Below the pieces are notes generated by a model. The model made no database searches. It was given only the letters and a program-made list of their open reading frames with translations, and had not been told where the DNA came from. From contig DILC01000005.1 of assembly GCA_002424865.1 (NCBI GenBank), forward strand, positions 2,769 to 10,723: a stretch of 7,955 nucleotides of DNA, given 5' to 3'. This document shows positions 5,961 through 7,955 of the stretch, in pieces; position 1 is the first letter of the stretch; every line of letters begins with the position of its first letter. Made by a program: the position numbers and the translations under genes. Origin of the DNA: Rhodocyclaceae bacterium UBA5602 (GTDB lineage: Bacteria > Pseudomonadota > Gammaproteobacteria > Burkholderiales > Rhodocyclaceae).

Positions 5961-6232
5961 CAACATTGACGGCGCGATATGCCGCCAGCGGATCGGCCGC
6001 CGCATCACGCATCACATGCACCCGCGCCGCCAAATGCACCACGGCATCCATGCCGGTGAGCGCCGCGCGCCAGTCGGTACGGCCATTGATCTCACCGATG
6101 ACCTTTTCCCCGGGCAACCCATGCGCCACACGGACGGCTGGCACAACGCTGTGCCGCCAGCCCGGGTTGCCTCAACGTGTTGCAAAGTGCCCGGCCGACA
6201 AAACCCGAGGCGCCGGTGATGAGCAGCCTCAT
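5961..6232 (-). pseudogene. Truncated, frameshifted second copy of the WbpV-like epimerase/reductase
   Basis: Starting at the ATG at 6232, which overlaps the stop of the GT4 gene (ATGA, 6229-6232), the sequence reads MRLLITGASGFVGRALCN and then loses frame at CCCGGG (6161-6166). Dropping one base there restores GWRHSVVPAVRVAHGL, and from there the frame runs through TDWRAAL, DAVVHLAARVHVM and YRAVNV. This matches residues 1-88 of the intact WbpV-like protein at 1936-2901 at roughly two thirds identity. After YRAVNV (near 5961) the match ends abruptly against the flippase remnant, so the catalytic YxxxK half is absent. The fragment keeps the Rossmann motif only and cannot be a working enzyme. 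The divergence from the intact copy argues against a recent tandem duplication. Confidence 0.85.
6029..6050. repeat. 22-base exact direct repeat, copy 2 (inside broken WbpV-like copy)
   Basis: Identical to 2705-2726 and in the same orientation, 3324 bases away. Recombination between the two would remove the whole fcl-gmd-flippase block and leave a hybrid WbpV gene, still carrying the frameshift at 6161-6166. Confidence 0.7.
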
Positions 6233-7350
6233 GCCAACCGCTCCTGATAAACCCGCAAGGTATCGGCAATAACCTGATCTTGAGAAAACGCCGCCAAAGC
6301 CTTTGCCCGGCTGCGTTGCCCCATGCGTTGGCGCAACGCTGGATCAAGAATGAGTTTTTTTAGTGCATCGGCCAGCGCCAGCGGATCGCGGATCGGTACC
6401 AAAAAACCATTATCGTGATCGCTTACCACTTCGCGGCAACCGGGCGCATCCGTGGTCACGATGGGTAGGCCACAAGCCGCCGCTTCAAGCAGACTTTTGG
6501 GCAAACCTTCACCATAGAAAGAAGGAAGGCAAGCAATATGCGCCTGACGTAACACAGCTGGCATTTCTTCCCGTCGCCCCCACCACTCAACACCGTTGTG
6601 TCCGTGCCATTCACGCAATTGGGCGAGTGGAATCGACGCCGGATTGGCCGGGTCAGGGTCACCCACCAGCACGAAGCGCGCATCCAGCCCTTGCGCGTGC
6701 AGCCGTTGGGCGGCAACCATCAATTCGCCCACGCCTTTGTCCCACAGCATGCGAGCAACCAGCATCACGGTGACGGGCAGGGGCGGCGCAGCAAGTGCGG
6801 GTGTGAATGTATTGACATCAACACCCGCGCCACGAATCAGCCGCAGTTGCGTTGGCTGCAAACCTGCGTGCACCAGCAAGGCATGATCATCCGGGTTTTG
6901 CACGATGGTGCGCACATTCGGTGCCGCCAGCAGGCGCGTCAGCACCAAGCGCACCCAGGGCCGCATGAATTTAGCCAGACGGCCACTAGAGCTGAACAGC
7001 CAGCCCAGCCCCGCAATGGCATTGACGATGAAGGGCACGCGCGCCAGACGTGCTGCCAGCGTGCCAAACAACACTGGCTTTAACGCCACGTGATGCACAA
7101 TAGTCGGCTGCTCAAGGCGATACAAACGGATGAGGCGAAACACTTCGCTGAAAGGATTCCCGCTTTGGCGCGAAAGTTCAAAGGGAATCAGCCGAATGTC
7201 TGCCGCCACAATTTGTTCACCGTGCTCGTGCACCCGAGTCGCTACCGCCACATCGAAGCCCGCTTTGCGCGCCGCAACAGCCAAGGGCAGCCGGTGCGAA
7301 ACAAAATACCAGTCTTCGGTGACGACAAAGAGCAAGCGCGGCAGCTTCAT
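6229..7350 (-). CDS. Glycosyltransferase family 4 (GT-B), polysaccharide unit assembly
   Basis: A 373-residue cytoplasmic or membrane-associated glycosyltransferase of the GT-B fold, retaining type. The N-terminal acceptor domain has LLFVVTEDWYFVSHRLPLA (6-24) and IVHHVALKPVLFG (84-96). The C-terminal donor domain has VMLVARMLWDKGVGEL (195-210), FVLVGDPD, and the E-x7-E motif EGLPKSLLE (281-289) in FYGEGLPKSLLEAAACGLP. The start at 7350 is chosen over an in-frame one at 7392 because KLPRLLFVVTED is the usual beginning and because it overlaps the stop of the asparagine-synthase-like gene (ATGA, 7347-7350), with GGAG suitably upstream. Its own stop overlaps the broken WbpV start (6229-6232), so the three once formed a tightly coupled operon. 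The sugar donor and acceptor cannot be told from sequence; the place matches wbpT/wbpU of P. aeruginosa O6. Confidence 0.92.
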   Translation of the reverse strand: MKLPRLLFVVTEDWYFVSHRLPLAVAARKAGFDVAVATRVHEHGEQIVAADIRLIPFELSRQSGNPFSEVFRLIRLYRLEQPTIVHHVALKPVLFGTLAARLARVPFIVNAIAGLGWLFSSSGRLAKFMRPWVRLVLTRLLAAPNVRTIVQNPDDHALLVHAGLQPTQLRLIRGAGVDVNTFTPALAAPPLPVTVMLVARMLWDKGVGELMVAAQRLHAQGLDARFVLVGDPDPANPASIPLAQLREWHGHNGVEWWGRREEMPAVLRQAHIACLPSFYGEGLPKSLLEAAACGLPIVTTDAPGCREVVSDHDNGFLVPIRDPLALADALKKLILDPALRQRMGQRSRAKALAAFSQDQVIADTLRVYQERLA

Positions 7351-7955
7351 GCCAGCGACTCCAGCCACGCCTGAAACATCAGTACATCCCACAGATAGTA
7401 TGCCCAGTTACGTTGGCCGGAGAGATGCTCCGCCCACTTCTGCCGTATCGGTTCGGGATGAAAATAACCTTCCTGCCTTAACCGTGATTCGTTCAGCAGG
7501 GCTTCTGCCCAGTCGCGCAGCGGGCCGCGCAGCCAGACATCCAGCGGAATGCCAAAGCCCATCTTGGGCCGTTCGATCAATTCGCGCGGCACATAACGAT
7601 AAAGCACTTGCCGCAGTAACCATTTGGCTTGCCCGTGGCGGATTTTCATCGGTAGCGGCAGTTGCCAGGCAAATTCCACCACGCGGTGGTCGATGAGTGG
7701 CACGCGGGTTTCCAGACTTACGCTCATGGCGGCGCGGTCAACTTTGGCCAGAATATCATCCGGCATATAGCTCATCTGGTCCAGATACATCATGCGCGAT
7801 TCAAAATCCGGCACATCTGCCCACTGGCGCGCATCGGTGAGCACGGTAGCCGGTTCGGTGGCGCCGATCACCACATGGGCGGGTTGATGCCAGTGCGATA
7901 CCAGGGCCAGGTAAATGTCTTCCGGCGAGCGCACAGCCAGAATGCCCGCCAGCTT
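7347..7955 (-). CDS. Asparagine synthase-like amidotransferase, C-terminal part (runs off right edge)
   Basis: The last 202 residues of a glutamine-dependent asparagine synthase (AsnB family) are present; the frame is open to position 7955. It starts inside the synthetase domain with KLAGILAVRSPEDIY. Hallmarks are DQMSYMPDDILAKVDRA, SLETRVPLIDHRVVEFA, KWLLRQVLYRYVPRELIE, KMGFGIPLDVWLRGPLRDW and the C-terminal YYLWDVLMFQAWLE, the standard closing helix. The ATP-pyrophosphatase loop and the N-terminal glutaminase domain with Cys2 lie outside the window. In polysaccharide loci such proteins (for example WbpS in P. aeruginosa O6) are thought to amidate uronic-acid sugars rather than make asparagine; here this is inferred from its overlap with the GT4 gene. 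A housekeeping AsnB cannot be ruled out. Confidence 0.92.
   Translation of the reverse strand, partial: KLAGILAVRSPEDIYLALVSHWHQPAHVVIGATEPATVLTDARQWADVPDFESRMMYLDQMSYMPDDILAKVDRAAMSVSLETRVPLIDHRVVEFAWQLPLPMKIRHGQAKWLLRQVLYRYVPRELIERPKMGFGIPLDVWLRGPLRDWAEALLNESRLRQEGYFHPEPIRQKWAEHLSGQRNWAYYLWDVLMFQAWLESLA

Noticed and set aside
5858..6247. 129-codon plus-strand frame across the flippase/WbpV breakpoint as a novel gene
   Set aside because: Its first third is the shifted flippase frame and the rest is antisense of the WbpV fragment, so it is a chimera of decayed parts.
7351..7392. Upstream start for the GT4 gene at 7392
   Set aside because: The added 14 residues do not resemble the family; the start at 7350 has GGAG upstream and the ATGA overlap.
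1..7955. CRISPR array, tRNA, rRNA or insertion sequence
   Set aside because: No regularly spaced repeats, cloverleaf-like segments, rRNA-like stretches or transposase frames were seen.

Overview
The window looks like part of the surface-polysaccharide (O-antigen or exopolysaccharide) locus of a GC-rich Gram-negative bacterium, most probably a betaproteobacterium. This rests on codon use and on the overall look of the WbpV-, WbpL-, Gmd- and Fcl-like proteins. No rRNA or tRNA marker is present, so the assignment stays an inference.

Left edge (1-790, all on the minus strand): an accessory or mobile-element type patch. It holds a small AlpA-like HTH protein, a second small MerR/excisionase-like HTH protein overlapping it, and the N-terminal end of an AbiEi-type antitoxin (type IV toxin-antitoxin) that runs off the window. 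Two of the three starts abut an inverted repeat, suggesting autoregulation.

863-2901 (minus strand): a translationally coupled pair. A WbpV-like NAD-dependent epimerase/reductase is followed, with a 4-base ATGA overlap, by a WbpL/WecA-like polyprenyl-phosphate sugar-1-phosphate transferase, the enzyme that starts a lipid-linked O unit. The wbpM-like gene that often follows wbpL is not here; the accessory patch is.

2902-3209: a 308-base divergent intergenic region without a gene. It carries four copies of GGGGCA. 3210-5344 (plus strand): fcl (GDP-L-fucose synthase) and gmd (GDP-mannose 4,6-dehydratase), together enough to turn GDP-mannose into GDP-L-fucose.

5345-6232: a decay zone. It contains an unidentified coding relic, a Wzx-type flippase gene with an out-of-frame internal deletion and no C-terminal part, and, head-on against it, the first ~90 codons of a second WbpV-like gene that also carries a 1-base frameshift.

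6229-7955 (minus strand): a GT4 glycosyltransferase coupled by ATGA overlaps to an upstream asparagine-synthase-like amidotransferase (cut by the window end) and to the broken WbpV copy downstream. Gene order on the minus strand (asparagine synthase - GT - WbpV' // WbpV - WbpL) resembles the wbpS-wbpT/U-wbpV-wbpL part of the Pseudomonas aeruginosa O6 locus. This suggests an ancestral co-oriented operon that now has an opposite-strand GDP-fucose/flippase block lodged in it. The most interesting content is this rearrangement scar and the regulator pair at the left edge; I see no wholly new system.
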